Under the pieces are notes generated by a model. That model saw only the letters and a program-made list of their open reading frames with translations, did not search any database and had not been told where the DNA came from. A stretch of 64,000 nucleotides of DNA from Acidiferrum sp963771295 (GTDB lineage Bacteria; Acidobacteriota; Terriglobia; Acidiferrales; UBA7541): assembly GCA_963771295.1 (NCBI GenBank), contig CAVYTB010000013.1, positions 1,426,001-1,490,000 of the forward strand, given 5' to 3'. Below, one piece after another: positions 50,513 through 59,698 of the stretch. The stretch's first letter is position 1. Each line of letters starts with the position of its first letter. The position numbers and the translations under genes are program-made.

Positions 50513-51628
50513 CTAAGATGTGACTTGGCGATAAACAGATCGTGTTCGCACGGCCATCTCTCGAGAACTGAACATCCTGCTCCGGGTCAGACCCAGGACT
50601 CGAAGTTTCTGCCTCAGATCAGAGTTATCGAGCACGGTCGCAATCGCGGAAGCGATTGCCGATTCATCCAACGGATCGACAAGTACAGCAGCCCCCCCTG
50701 CAACTTCTTCTAGTGAGGATCCGAGCGAAGTGACCGTAGGAGTGCCGCAGGCGATCGCCTCCAAAACCGGAAGCCCAAATCCTTCGCAGATTGGCACGTA
50801 TGCAAACACTGTCGCGGCGCTATAGAAGTGCGGCAAGTCTTCTTGGGGGACATAGCCTGTCACAACAACATCGCCGCTTTCGGCATAACTCTTCATAACA
50901 CGAAAGGCTTCGGTGGCCAGCCACGATTTTGGGCCGACTATCACCAATTTGTGTGGAATCCCACGCTTGCGCTTGAGTTCCGCAAAGGCAGAAAGAAGTC
51001 TCGGAATATTCTTCCTCGGCTGAATCGCGCCTACATAAAGGATAAACTCGCCGTCCAGCGCATATTTGCGACGGAGGCGTTCTTGGGCCGCACCTTTATC
51101 AATAGGATAGTAGCTTTCGTCTGGTCCGTGGTGGGTTACCGTAATGCGCGCAGGATCTACTCCATAAATCTGAATTAAGTCGCGTTTGCTCGATTCAGAA
51201 ACCGTAATAATGTGGTCAGCATGCTGGCACGACCAAGGAATTCCGATCCTGTTCCGATAGAGGTCCATCTTTGTAAAAAATTCAGGATGGCGCTCATAAA
51301 GTATGTCGTGAACGGTAAGGACTGTGCGGCATCGAAGGTGGTGCGGTAGAAAATACTGCGCATGAAAGACATCAAGTTTTTCTGCTCGACTTTCTATTGC
51401 AAACCCGAGAGAAACCCTTAGAAAGGGGGATTCTGGCCGAATCAACTTCGTACGAACTCGTGATCCGCCAAGAGTCCCCGCACAGCCGTTGGCCTTCGAA
51501 GTTAGATAAACCACGTAGTCCATGTCGTCATGATCGAGTAGTCCCAAATTTTTGACGAGGTTGCGCGTATACGTCTCGTTTCCCGTCTTTCGCTGCCCGA
51601 TACAATGGGCATCAATTCCTATTCGCAT
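50513..51628 (-). CDS. Family 4 glycosyltransferase
   Basis: The 371-residue GT-B enzyme has 'GQRKTGNETYTRNLV' at the N-terminus (acceptor side), 'TVHDILYERHPEFF' and 'VSESSKRDLIQIYGV' at the hinge. The donor half shows 'LYVGAIQPRKNIPRLLSAF' and the EX7E motif in 'CEGFGLPVLEAIACGTPTV'. This pattern fits mannosyl- or rhamnosyltransferases of exopolysaccharide loci. The start overlaps the upstream glycosyltransferase by 17 nt, so translation is coupled. Confidence 0.93.
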   Translation of the reverse strand: MRIGIDAHCIGQRKTGNETYTRNLVKNLGLLDHDDMDYVVYLTSKANGCAGTLGGSRVRTKLIRPESPFLRVSLGFAIESRAEKLDVFHAQYFLPHHLRCRTVLTVHDILYERHPEFFTKMDLYRNRIGIPWSCQHADHIITVSESSKRDLIQIYGVDPARITVTHHGPDESYYPIDKGAAQERLRRKYALDGEFILYVGAIQPRKNIPRLLSAFAELKRKRGIPHKLVIVGPKSWLATEAFRVMKSYAESGDVVVTGYVPQEDLPHFYSAATVFAYVPICEGFGLPVLEAIACGTPTVTSLGSSLEEVAGGAAVLVDPLDESAIASAIATVLDNSDLRQKLRVLGLTRSRMFSSREMAVRTRSVYRQVTS

Positions 51629-52571
51629 TGACGACTTCTTCCTGTTGGGAGCCTATACTCCATTCAGAGTTGAGAGATGTTTGAAATCCTTCTCGTAGTC
51701 CGGTGAAAATTGCCCAAAAAGCCCGGAAATCACGCTGCCACAATCGCAATGCAGCGTAAAAGGCAATATGAGTGAACGTAAATCCGACCATATACGTAGG
51801 CACTTGCCACCAGCGCACGTGCTTACGAGCCAAGAAAATCATGTTGCGGGTGCTAAAAAACTGTCGGATGGCTTGGCTCCCAGATCCTAACAGTCTCACG
51901 GAAGTGAAGCCTTCACGGTGCCAGAGCCGTGCTCTTGGCGCAAAAGCGAGTCGGAATCCGCGCTGGAGAAAGCGTATAGACCAATCCAAGTCTTCAATGT
52001 AAGCCCAGAACTGCTCGTCGAGCAGGCCCACCTCGCGCAACACACTGCAACGGACGAGCATCGCGCAACCGGTTGCCTGGGTGATGTCGCGGGGATTATC
52101 AAACTGTCCACTATCGACCTTTTTCCAACCACGGTGTTTTGGCGCGCCGGTCCAAAGGTTAAAGTCGGCGCCTGCAAACCACAGCACCTTAGGACAGTCA
52201 GCAAAATAGATTTTGGGACAGACGACCGCAATCCGCGCGTCGCCGGCGATCGCTGACCGCATTTCACGCATGAAGTCGGAAGCCACGTGCGTATCGTTGT
52301 TGAGCAACAAAATGAAATCGAAACTGTGAGTGAGAGCATGTCGGATACCGACGTTACATCCGGCGGCAAAGCCTAAGTTGCGATACTGGGGGAGAACGGT
52401 AACCAGCGGAAAATCCCGCGCCAATGACTGTGGGGACCCGTCGCTCGAGCCGTTATCCACGACAGCAATTTCATAGTCATTAGAATCCATCGCCTGCAAG
52501 CTGCGGATACAGTCCGACGTCATTTGGTAACTATTCCAGTTCAGAATGATAATCGCCACGCGAGCGCTCAT
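51612..52571 (-). CDS. Family 2 glycosyltransferase (rhamnosyltransferase-like)
   Basis: The protein has 319 residues with the GT-A pattern: 'IIILNWNSYQMTSDCIRSL', 'VVDNGSSDGS', 'LLLNNDTHV' (DxD-like NDT) and 'QATGCAMLVR' followed by 'GLLDEQFWAYIEDLDWSIR', where the catalytic ED lies. The C-terminal hydrophobic helix region may associate with the membrane. WbbL-like rhamnosyltransferases share these motifs. It follows the beta-helix protein by 26 nt in the same direction. Confidence 0.93.
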   Translation of the reverse strand: MSARVAIIILNWNSYQMTSDCIRSLQAMDSNDYEIAVVDNGSSDGSPQSLARDFPLVTVLPQYRNLGFAAGCNVGIRHALTHSFDFILLLNNDTHVASDFMREMRSAIAGDARIAVVCPKIYFADCPKVLWFAGADFNLWTGAPKHRGWKKVDSGQFDNPRDITQATGCAMLVRCSVLREVGLLDEQFWAYIEDLDWSIRFLQRGFRLAFAPRARLWHREGFTSVRLLGSGSQAIRQFFSTRNMIFLARKHVRWWQVPTYMVGFTFTHIAFYAALRLWQRDFRAFWAIFTGLREGFQTSLNSEWSIGSQQEEVVNANRN

Positions 52572-52597
52572 TTTTGTAGCTCTGTAGCACCGTCGCC

Positions 52598-54682
52598 TTA
52601 ATTCTTGGGACTAACTGACTGAGACTTAGGTGTCGCAGTCGGGCTCCACTGCGATACGGGTTTCCAAAGCGGTCCCCCAAGGTCGCTTCTGACAAATGTA
52701 ATCGTTCCGTTAACCATAAGAGAAGTCATACCGATAAGGTCTATATTTCCGCCAGCTCCGAATACGACGGGACCGTTCAAAGTGAAGAATGTGACCATTT
52801 CTCCAGGGCCCAGCCCACTCTGAATCGTGGTAATCGGTATAGTCGATGGATTGAGACCGATTGAATGAACCCCGCGAATATTAATTGTGGTTGCTGGCGA
52901 AACTTGCGTGGTGATACCGGAAGTAAGGGGACCGTTACAGGTTTCACAGGACAAGTTGTCTTGGTAAACAACGCTAGCTATATTCGTTCCCTTGACCGCC
53001 GAATCCGGTATTCCCAGCAATCGGTTATGAACAAAAAAGATTCCCGTGGCATTCAGTGATGCCACGTTCAGTTCATAGCCAGCGCCACCATTGATTCCTA
53101 CATTTCCGGCAAAATATGAATCGGAGATGGTTAGCCCTTGAATTCCAATAGTCGTACTGTTGCTGACCAGGTATCCGCCCCAAAGAGCTTCGTGATGAGA
53201 GCCGTAGAACGCGAGGTTGACTCCGCCGTCAATTTGTACGGCGGTTGCCGCAGATTGCGAAACTAGACCCTCAAACACAATCGTCATGGGATAACCGGTG
53301 ACCCCGCCAGCCAAACCACCGACATAGACATTGGTTCCGTCGCCGATTCCCTGCCCGTCGAATTGGCAATTCGTGAAGCGCAATTCGAAAGCAGCACCCT
53401 CAATTCTCAGGGCATTTCCGCCGCCGCGGTTGCGAAAAGCAACTACGTTGTTAAAGCGGAGCCATTGAGATGCGGCTCCAAAGTTGTCGTTGCGGCCTTT
53501 TATGTGGATCGCAATTCCCGCGAACCCCAATATGGAGATGTCGTCAAAGGTCGAGGTCCACAAGCCGGTGTTTACTGTCGAACTCGTATCGAGGAAAAAG
53601 CCATCCTCACTGGTATTTCCGGCCGAACCATACAAACGGAAACCAGACAGCAAAACATTGGTAGCTGGGTCGTCGTTCGTTTGCGGTATGACAAAAACTG
53701 GCTTGTTGCCATTGATGGACTGCAAAATGGTGCCGTTGCCCAAGTATGTACCCGATGCGCCCATGCCAATGATTTTTAGCGCTTTACGCAGGGTGATCTG
53801 ATTCACGGTGTAGGTATACGGGCCCAAATAGATCGTGACAGCCTTGTTTCCAGGATCAATATTCCCCAAGTTTAGATTCGTGTTTGGAGCAACCGCATAG
53901 ATTATGCAGCCGTTCGCAGGGCAAGCAGCGATGGCTGCCGAAATGCCACCGGGAAAACGATCAGCAAAAAAAATGTTGGATAGATTTTCTACGCTTACGA
54001 CGCCGTTTTGATCCATGATCTGAGAATTGGCGATCGACGCTGCGCCTGAGAATGTCGGAATGGAATTGACTGTCCCACCGAGAGTTGTAACCGTTTGGCT
54101 CCCGGACGAAGCGGCAGTCCTATTTGTGAGTGCAACCGCCTCGGAAACGGGTACGGAAGTGACAGTGGCGGACGCAGCGTCGGAAGGCGAGACATTCAAG
54201 GAGCCGGGAGAAGCCCGCAAGAATGCAGATGCCGGCAAGCCACCCAGGGTGCGCGCGTTCTCTGCCTGAATTGCGTAAGGCACGCTGACGAGCAAAACTC
54301 TGGACTGCTCTTCTTGTCCGGGCAAGAGTGCTTGCACGCCTAACCACCGAGGTTCGCCTGACGTAAAGAGGTCGGCGGGCATTCCTTCGCTTCCGGTGGC
54401 CCCCAGCACTACTTCGAAATGACCTTGTCGATCGAGTTGCGTATTCTGCACTTCCTGCCACAAAGGAGTTCCGCCGGTTGAATCGCCATAGACGACGAAC
54501 TTAACAGCGACAACACCGCTAGGCGGCGCTCCCGAGAAATCTTTCAAAGATCCGTTAAACCTCACGAGATGAGGCACGATGAGCGCGCACGCATTTGTAC
54601 CGGATACGCACTGTGCTTCGCCAGAAAGCGGAATGAGTAGAGCCACGAACAAGAGGAGTAGCGTTCTGACAGGAAGTTTCAT
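52598..54682 (-). CDS. Secreted beta-helix protein in the exopolysaccharide operon
   Basis: The protein has about 694 residues from 'MKLPVRTLLLLF'; an upstream GTG adds unrelated sequence. A signal peptide ends near 'SGEAQC'. The region at about 25-150 is a beta domain ending in 'VPYAIQAENARTLGGLPASAFL', a segment common in acidobacterial secreted proteins. The central part (about 230-560) is a Gly/Asn-rich right-handed beta-helix as in pectate lyases and tail-spike-like proteins. I cannot point to catalytic residues. In this setting it may trim, bind or display the polymer. Confidence 0.78.
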   Translation of the reverse strand: MKLPVRTLLLLFVALLIPLSGEAQCVSGTNACALIVPHLVRFNGSLKDFSGAPPSGVVAVKFVVYGDSTGGTPLWQEVQNTQLDRQGHFEVVLGATGSEGMPADLFTSGEPRWLGVQALLPGQEEQSRVLLVSVPYAIQAENARTLGGLPASAFLRASPGSLNVSPSDAASATVTSVPVSEAVALTNRTAASSGSQTVTTLGGTVNSIPTFSGAASIANSQIMDQNGVVSVENLSNIFFADRFPGGISAAIAACPANGCIIYAVAPNTNLNLGNIDPGNKAVTIYLGPYTYTVNQITLRKALKIIGMGASGTYLGNGTILQSINGNKPVFVIPQTNDDPATNVLLSGFRLYGSAGNTSEDGFFLDTSSTVNTGLWTSTFDDISILGFAGIAIHIKGRNDNFGAASQWLRFNNVVAFRNRGGGNALRIEGAAFELRFTNCQFDGQGIGDGTNVYVGGLAGGVTGYPMTIVFEGLVSQSAATAVQIDGGVNLAFYGSHHEALWGGYLVSNSTTIGIQGLTISDSYFAGNVGINGGAGYELNVASLNATGIFFVHNRLLGIPDSAVKGTNIASVVYQDNLSCETCNGPLTSGITTQVSPATTINIRGVHSIGLNPSTIPITTIQSGLGPGEMVTFFTLNGPVVFGAGGNIDLIGMTSLMVNGTITFVRSDLGGPLWKPVSQWSPTATPKSQSVSPKN

Positions 54683-54714
54683 CTCAGTCCCTATGGGATT
54701 ACAGTTTTTTTGGA

Positions 54715-55605
54715 TTAAATGCATTTCGCAATTGACACTTCCTTCAGTCTCTCGCTCTCGGCGAGTTCTATCAGTCGTTGCCACTCTACCGTTGGTGACA
54801 GCGCATTGACGTCAAGATGCGTAGCTACAGCGGGAATCGGCACCCACAATTTCCAGATACGGCCGAATAAGATCTGCCTCCAGCAATAAAGCCAGGACTT
54901 CAGAATAATCTTACAAATAAAGCGATTCTCGATGAGTTGGCGCGCAACAAAGAAGGGATTGAACAACCGACGTTTGGTCAAGCTGAGCCATATACTACAG
55001 TCCAAGCTTCTTCGTTTGTAGCTGCGAAAAACCGCCTGGGTCTTCTGCAGCGTTTTCTTTTTTGTAAGGAAAGTCAGGCAGGTCGATGAGGCGGTTCTCC
55101 AGTGCCGGCCGCCGTACGCCCTCAGCCATTTTGGCTCTCGATGCAGGTCCATGGTGTAGCAATCGAGATGGTCATAGGGAGAAACAAAATCAACGCCATC
55201 ATTTACCAATAGAAAGTTGATCATGCAGCGAAATTGTCCCGGCAGATAGAAATAATCGTCTTCGGCAAAGTACACGACATCACTCTCGTCCTGTTTGAGA
55301 AGAGTCTCGATCTGCCGTGCGAAGGTCGCTTCATTCCCCACTTGTGGAAGGGAGATAAACACTAAATCCCTGGCTTGAAAATATCTGGCAAACATGTCCT
55401 TGAACTCGTCTGGACATCCGTCAAGTAGCACCCAGAGCTTCACACGCAGATCGCCAAGCGACTTCTTAAAAGAGCTCAGACAAGTTTCAGCCAGTAAGAA
55501 TTTGTCGTCACTGAAAGGAAGACCTCGAGCATGCTGTGGCATTCGAGGATATATCCGATATGCGACAGCAAGGTCGTATTGAGAGCGATTTGTTGATAAA
55601 GGCAT
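54715..55605 (-). CDS. Putative glycosyltransferase (GT-A fold)
   Basis: A 296-residue protein with a GT2-like core: 'LAVAYRIYPRMP' at the N-terminus, 'VLLDGCPDEF', and 'DVVYFAEDDYFYLPGQ' near residue 110, which could be the DxD metal site. 'FVSPYDHLDCYT' may contact the acceptor. It lacks the usual C-terminal ED motif of the neighbours, so the family is less certain. It sits between the polymerase and the beta-helix protein, with short gaps. Confidence 0.75.
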   Translation of the reverse strand: MPLSTNRSQYDLAVAYRIYPRMPQHARGLPFSDDKFLLAETCLSSFKKSLGDLRVKLWVLLDGCPDEFKDMFARYFQARDLVFISLPQVGNEATFARQIETLLKQDESDVVYFAEDDYFYLPGQFRCMINFLLVNDGVDFVSPYDHLDCYTMDLHREPKWLRAYGGRHWRTASSTCLTFLTKKKTLQKTQAVFRSYKRRSLDCSIWLSLTKRRLFNPFFVARQLIENRFICKIILKSWLYCWRQILFGRIWKLWVPIPAVATHLDVNALSPTVEWQRLIELAESERLKEVSIAKCI

Positions 55606-55622
55606 TTGCGTTATTCGCGTTA

Positions 55623-57041
55623 TTAACGAAGCTCGCTGCTGATCGTCTGATCACTGGACAGGATCGCAGCGGACGCCAGCAATCCAAGCTGAACCCAAAA
55701 GAAAGCTAAAATCGTTCCATCGGTCAACTGGAAGGAAATCGCGTAGACTAGCGCGCCCCCAGACAGGCCAAGCAAGACGGGAGTCTGTGCGTGTGCTCCT
55801 CGCAAGCCTCGTTGAATTTTCGACCAGAGCGCAATCAGAAAGCCAACGAACGCGGCAAGCCCAATAAGGCCGGTGTCATGAAGAATTCGCAGTGGAGCAT
55901 TTGGAATCCAAGTCTTATCACTGGTCCAGGCCGGAATATACCTCGCCCAATCAAAGGACAGATTGAAACTGGCTGTGCCGGCACCTAGCAGGGGGTGCCT
56001 CGGCAGGTCCTGAAGAGCTTCCTGAAATACCAAGAAACGGCCCAAGGCTGTTTGCTCCGTCAAACCCTCCGAGAATAGATTTGTGAGTCTTTCGCGGACC
56101 ACGTTGCCGACCGGGGTGATTGCTATCGTTAATGCCAATCCCAGCGCGAGAATCAGAATTGCAACTTTACTATGGCGCTTGGCCTCGGGACGCCGAACAG
56201 ACCACAAAACTAGACACACTACAACAAGGAATGCAAACAGGGCACCGCGCGAAAAACTAAGAACTGTTGCTAACGATGCAATAAGAAGGGCAATCAATAC
56301 GGCAAAGCGATGACGAGTTTCGCCAAAGTAAAGCGCCAAAACTAAAACGGCACACGCAGCAGCATATGCCCCAAAAAGATTTGGCTCATACATTGAGCCG
56401 TAGGGAGGGGTAACGGTTCCGAGGTATGCGCCAACTTCCACGCCGGCAGTAGTCCCGAACGCTTGATGCGAGATATAGCAAACGACGCCATAGATTGCTT
56501 CGGCGATTCCCACGGAAACGAATAGTCGAACGGCATTTGCAAGAGTCCTCAAGTCTTGCACTAGAACTCGAACCAGAAAATAGGGGAGAACTGCCAAATT
56601 ATTCTGCAGTGCCCAACGGAGCGTTGTAGAAGGTTCGGAGGATCCAAAAGCAGAGCTAATATAATTGATCGCCACATATGCTGCGACCCAATAGTCTAGC
56701 TTTTCCAATCTACCTGTGTGTTCTCCATACATCAGCCAGATGCCGACACAAAGCGCAACGATGGCGGCAGCAAAATGCTCCGGACGAGCATTCCACCCAA
56801 AGAGTTCCACGGCGACGCGGGGCATCGCGCTCGCGCCGATGAGGAAGAGGAGCGCTCCATAAGGCCAGCGAGTCACACATAACAGAATCGCGACCGCGCC
56901 GCCAAAGCCCCACACCAGCCAAGACAGGCTCTCGTCGAACGCAACTCGGCAAACCAAAATCATCGCCAAAACACCGACCAGAAGTTCCAGTCGACGGAAG
57001 GCCCTGGATTCCCACCACGGAACTAAGAGAGTGTCTGACAT
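55623..57041 (-). CDS. O-antigen polymerase/ligase-like membrane protein (Wzy-like)
   Basis: The 472-residue protein has 11-12 membrane helices and a large periplasmic loop (about 310-400). The Wzy_C pattern is seen in 'LGRFLVFQEALQDLPRHPLLGAG', read in parts, and 'RILHDTGLIGLAAFVGFLIAL'. Such proteins polymerise undecaprenyl-linked repeat units or ligate polymer. Its place with a Wzx flippase and a GumC/Wzc chain-length protein fits a Wzx/Wzy-dependent pathway, so polymerase is the likelier role. Confidence 0.87.
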   Translation of the reverse strand: MSDTLLVPWWESRAFRRLELLVGVLAMILVCRVAFDESLSWLVWGFGGAVAILLCVTRWPYGALLFLIGASAMPRVAVELFGWNARPEHFAAAIVALCVGIWLMYGEHTGRLEKLDYWVAAYVAINYISSAFGSSEPSTTLRWALQNNLAVLPYFLVRVLVQDLRTLANAVRLFVSVGIAEAIYGVVCYISHQAFGTTAGVEVGAYLGTVTPPYGSMYEPNLFGAYAAACAVLVLALYFGETRHRFAVLIALLIASLATVLSFSRGALFAFLVVVCLVLWSVRRPEAKRHSKVAILILALGLALTIAITPVGNVVRERLTNLFSEGLTEQTALGRFLVFQEALQDLPRHPLLGAGTASFNLSFDWARYIPAWTSDKTWIPNAPLRILHDTGLIGLAAFVGFLIALWSKIQRGLRGAHAQTPVLLGLSGGALVYAISFQLTDGTILAFFWVQLGLLASAAILSSDQTISSELR

Positions 57042-57101
57042 AACCCTAGAATCGACCTTCTCTAATGGAATCGAAGCTGACCTGTTCTTTCTGGGAGTTG
57101 T

Positions 57102-57884
57102 TCACGACTTATACCCTGCTATCAGCATGTCCTGAAAAGTGTCCCTTCCAGTTACCGGATAGAGTACGGCATGAATTTGGTATTCGAAGCCCGCGTGTTC
57201 GAGCAGCGCCAAAAACTCGGCAAGACAGGATTTGCGATTGCCAATTCGGTGGTGGTATTCCACGACGATCTGTCGGATCTGAGCAATCTTCCCGCTTTTG
57301 ACCAAGTCCGTTAGAACTTTCTGTTCGGCGCCTTCTACGTCCATTTTTAAGAAATCGACCGGCCCTTCGATGAAATCTGAAAGTTTGCGAGCGGAAACCT
57401 TAATTGGTCGTCCCGTGAGTCGTACGTTATCCGCGCTCATCAAAAGGGACCCAGGATGAGTGGGGTCAATGTGGAAGTCCAATTCCATGTCTTCGTCCCA
57501 CAGTGCGCACTCGTGAATTTCAACGTCCAACCTGTTTTGGGCGATATTCCGCTTCAGCAGTTGAAAGGTAGCCGGATCGGGTTCAAAGGAATGGACTCGT
57601 GCCCCCGGATAGAGCCATTTGAAATAGAGAGATGCCATACCTATGTTGGCACCGCAGTCGAAAATTACAGGCGCACTTTTGCTTGCGTTGAAGTGATAAT
57701 GCTGCCGAGCAAAAATTTCACGATACAAATAGTTGACCGTATATTGATCGAAATGCGCTATCTCGAATCCCATCTTCCGTGAACCAGGAAGAATCAGATC
57801 CCTAAGGATGGCCGGTTTCGAACGAGTAGGAGATTTCCATACGTGATAACAATCGTTTGCGAAACGCGCTAATTGCGCAATCAT
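57102..57884 (-). CDS. FkbM-family methyltransferase
   Basis: The protein has 260 residues. The FkbM signature is clear: 'VIFDCGANIGMASLYFKWLY' (SAM motif I, about residue 75), 'VHSFEPDPATFQLLKRNI' (motif II) and 'VDFLKMDVEGAEQKVL' (motif IV). FkbM enzymes O-methylate sugars or polyketides. With the CmcI-like gene and a class I methyltransferase in the same operon, it suggests methylated sugars in the polymer. The site is not inferable. Confidence 0.94.
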   Translation of the reverse strand: MIAQLARFANDCYHVWKSPTRSKPAILRDLILPGSRKMGFEIAHFDQYTVNYLYREIFARQHYHFNASKSAPVIFDCGANIGMASLYFKWLYPGARVHSFEPDPATFQLLKRNIAQNRLDVEIHECALWDEDMELDFHIDPTHPGSLLMSADNVRLTGRPIKVSARKLSDFIEGPVDFLKMDVEGAEQKVLTDLVKSGKIAQIRQIVVEYHHRIGNRKSCLAEFLALLEHAGFEYQIHAVLYPVTGRDTFQDMLIAGYKS

Positions 57885-57923
57885 TTACAAAAGTCCTTGG
57901 AATGGCAGAAATCTCGCGAGAAA

Positions 57924-58865
57924 CTAGCTTGGTTTCCAATGCGTTCGTCCCAGAATACCGTCGAAACAACCTCGGACAATATTTCTTATCTTTGGTAGTC
58001 GCGCTGTTTCGAACAGACAAAGCACCACTACTGATTTGAGCCATGCCCATAAATACCCGAGGATCCAGCGAGGCTCCTTAGCTACATACTCTCGCGCGAG
58101 GATAAGAGTATTTCGCGTCATGAAATATTGGCGGACAGGAGAATGATTAGAAGTGCCCACCTTCTTCCAGAGCAAGCGATGCTCCGTCAGATGGCCAATC
58201 CCATGCTCCATAACAGGCTTAAAAGTCATCGCCACATGAAAACCGTGAGCACGTGCCCGGAGACAATATTCGAAATCGACACAGTCGATAAAGAACTCGT
58301 CTCGAAAGCCTTGAAGTACTTGAAACGACTCTACCGAAACCAAACTCCCAGAAGTGAGCACAGCTATCATTTCTTTGCCGCGACAATTGCTGGACCCGAT
58401 CACCTCTTCACACAACACTTTTCCATTCGTCTTGTCCCGATAATTCGACCCAATAACTGCCAGTCGTTCGGGAAAAGGAGAGGTGCGAAACACATCCGCG
58501 AGCGTCTGAATCATATCGAGTGCAACAGTGGTATCCTGGTCTAAAGTCAGAATCCACTGATAGCCTTGCGAAGCGGCCCACTCGGCGCCGGCATTCAAAC
58601 CTCGTGCAAGGCCCTCATTGGAAGCGTGCAGGATCAGGTGCGCCGCGAGTTTCTCGGCAATTTTCGTGAGGCGTGAGGTGCATGGACTTGGCGATCCATT
58701 GTCGACAATCACGGTTTGCTTGACTTGTCTGGTCACCCTTTCAAGGCGTTCCAAAAGACCCAAATCAGGATGGTATGTGACAACCACGGCACATGTCGTC
58801 TGCGCGGTGGGCACCGGACGCTTCGTCTCGATTTCGACCGCCAACGAAGTATCCACGATCATCAT
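57924..58865 (-). CDS. Family 2 glycosyltransferase (rhamnosyltransferase RfbF/RfbN-like)
   Basis: The 313-residue GT-A enzyme has 'AVVVTYHPDLGLLERL', 'VDNGSPSP', 'ILTLDQDTTVALDMI' (DQD metal motif) and 'FRDEFFIDCVDFEYCLRAR', where the catalytic Asp lies. The DQD spelling and the 'FIDCVD' segment are typical of bacterial rhamnosyltransferases. It is translated from an ATG overlapping the previous stop by 4 nt (ATGA). Confidence 0.93.
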   Translation of the reverse strand: MMIVDTSLAVEIETKRPVPTAQTTCAVVVTYHPDLGLLERLERVTRQVKQTVIVDNGSPSPCTSRLTKIAEKLAAHLILHASNEGLARGLNAGAEWAASQGYQWILTLDQDTTVALDMIQTLADVFRTSPFPERLAVIGSNYRDKTNGKVLCEEVIGSSNCRGKEMIAVLTSGSLVSVESFQVLQGFRDEFFIDCVDFEYCLRARAHGFHVAMTFKPVMEHGIGHLTEHRLLWKKVGTSNHSPVRQYFMTRNTLILAREYVAKEPRWILGYLWAWLKSVVVLCLFETARLPKIRNIVRGCFDGILGRTHWKPS

Positions 58866-59659
58866 CCAGGACAGCGCGCGAGCAGAACGATATGGTGCGG
58901 CTTTACGATCTCCTGAATCTCAACGCTAAGACCGGATGCCTCCAAGAGATCACGGCTATTCCGCTCGTCAAAAACGTGGTGGTGCAGGCAACGGTTCTCA
59001 AAACCACGTAGTGACCGCTGGCGAAAGTTTTCTTTCGTCCCAGCGGCCGGGTCCAGGGTTAGGTCGTGCAACTCAAGAATCTCCGCGAGATGACTAACGT
59101 CCCTTTCGTCTGTGTTCCGTTCGTAATCTTCTACCATGTGTTCCACTGTCGTCGGACTGCGGCGATGATCGAAGGTGCGGCGATAGTCGGGCAAAATAAT
59201 GATGAAGACTCCATGAGGCTTCGCAACGCGCATCCATTCCTTCAGCGCTTTAATGGGGTTCGCAACGTGCTCAAGACTATGTGAGGATAGGACAAAGTCG
59301 TACGTTGCATCGGCAATATCGTGAAGGTCTGTAGCTTCTCTGATGAAATTGAAGCCCTTTCCTTTGCCCGGTTCATAGAGGAATGTTTGCCCCTCTGCTC
59401 TTTTACCTTCCCAGACTGTTTCGGCGGAAAACACACAATTGTCCAATCCCGCCATGTAACGATAGATCGGGAGTTCACCGGAATCGCCAAAAATACTACT
59501 GGGACCTCCTATTTCTAGTCCTAGTTTGTTCGTGACTTCAATCTGAAAGATGCGATAAGACAGGACACGCCTATTCAGAGCATGCCGCATCGCCTGAATT
59601 ACAGGCCCAGGAAGAGGGAGGGTCCAAACTTTTTCGTGTATTATCCAGCGCAGGTTCAT
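58862..59659 (-). CDS. Class I SAM-dependent methyltransferase
   Basis: The protein has 265 residues. The methyltransferase core is partial by eye: 'LGLEIGGPSSIFG' near residue 46 replaces the common glycine loop, and 'YDFVLSSHSLEHVANPIKAL' at about residue 122 is the conserved post-II motif of methyltransferase type 11 proteins. 'RVAKPHGVFIIILPDY' follows. 'DHRRSPTTVEHMVEDY' resembles the surface-sugar methyltransferases of polysaccharide loci. The stop overlaps the next glycosyltransferase. Substrate unknown. Confidence 0.88.
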   Translation of the reverse strand: MNLRWIIHEKVWTLPLPGPVIQAMRHALNRRVLSYRIFQIEVTNKLGLEIGGPSSIFGDSGELPIYRYMAGLDNCVFSAETVWEGKRAEGQTFLYEPGKGKGFNFIREATDLHDIADATYDFVLSSHSLEHVANPIKALKEWMRVAKPHGVFIIILPDYRRTFDHRRSPTTVEHMVEDYERNTDERDVSHLAEILELHDLTLDPAAGTKENFRQRSLRGFENRCLHHHVFDERNSRDLLEASGLSVEIQEIVKPHHIVLLARCPG

Positions 59660-59698
59660 AGGGATCGCTCGAAGCAGCTCAAATCCAACGGAAACGTT

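Noticed and set aside
55623..57041. Multi-membrane protein considered as the missing exosortase
   Set aside because: Length and the Wzy_C-like loop fit a polymerase/ligase, and the exosortase Cys/Arg/His motif pattern was not found.
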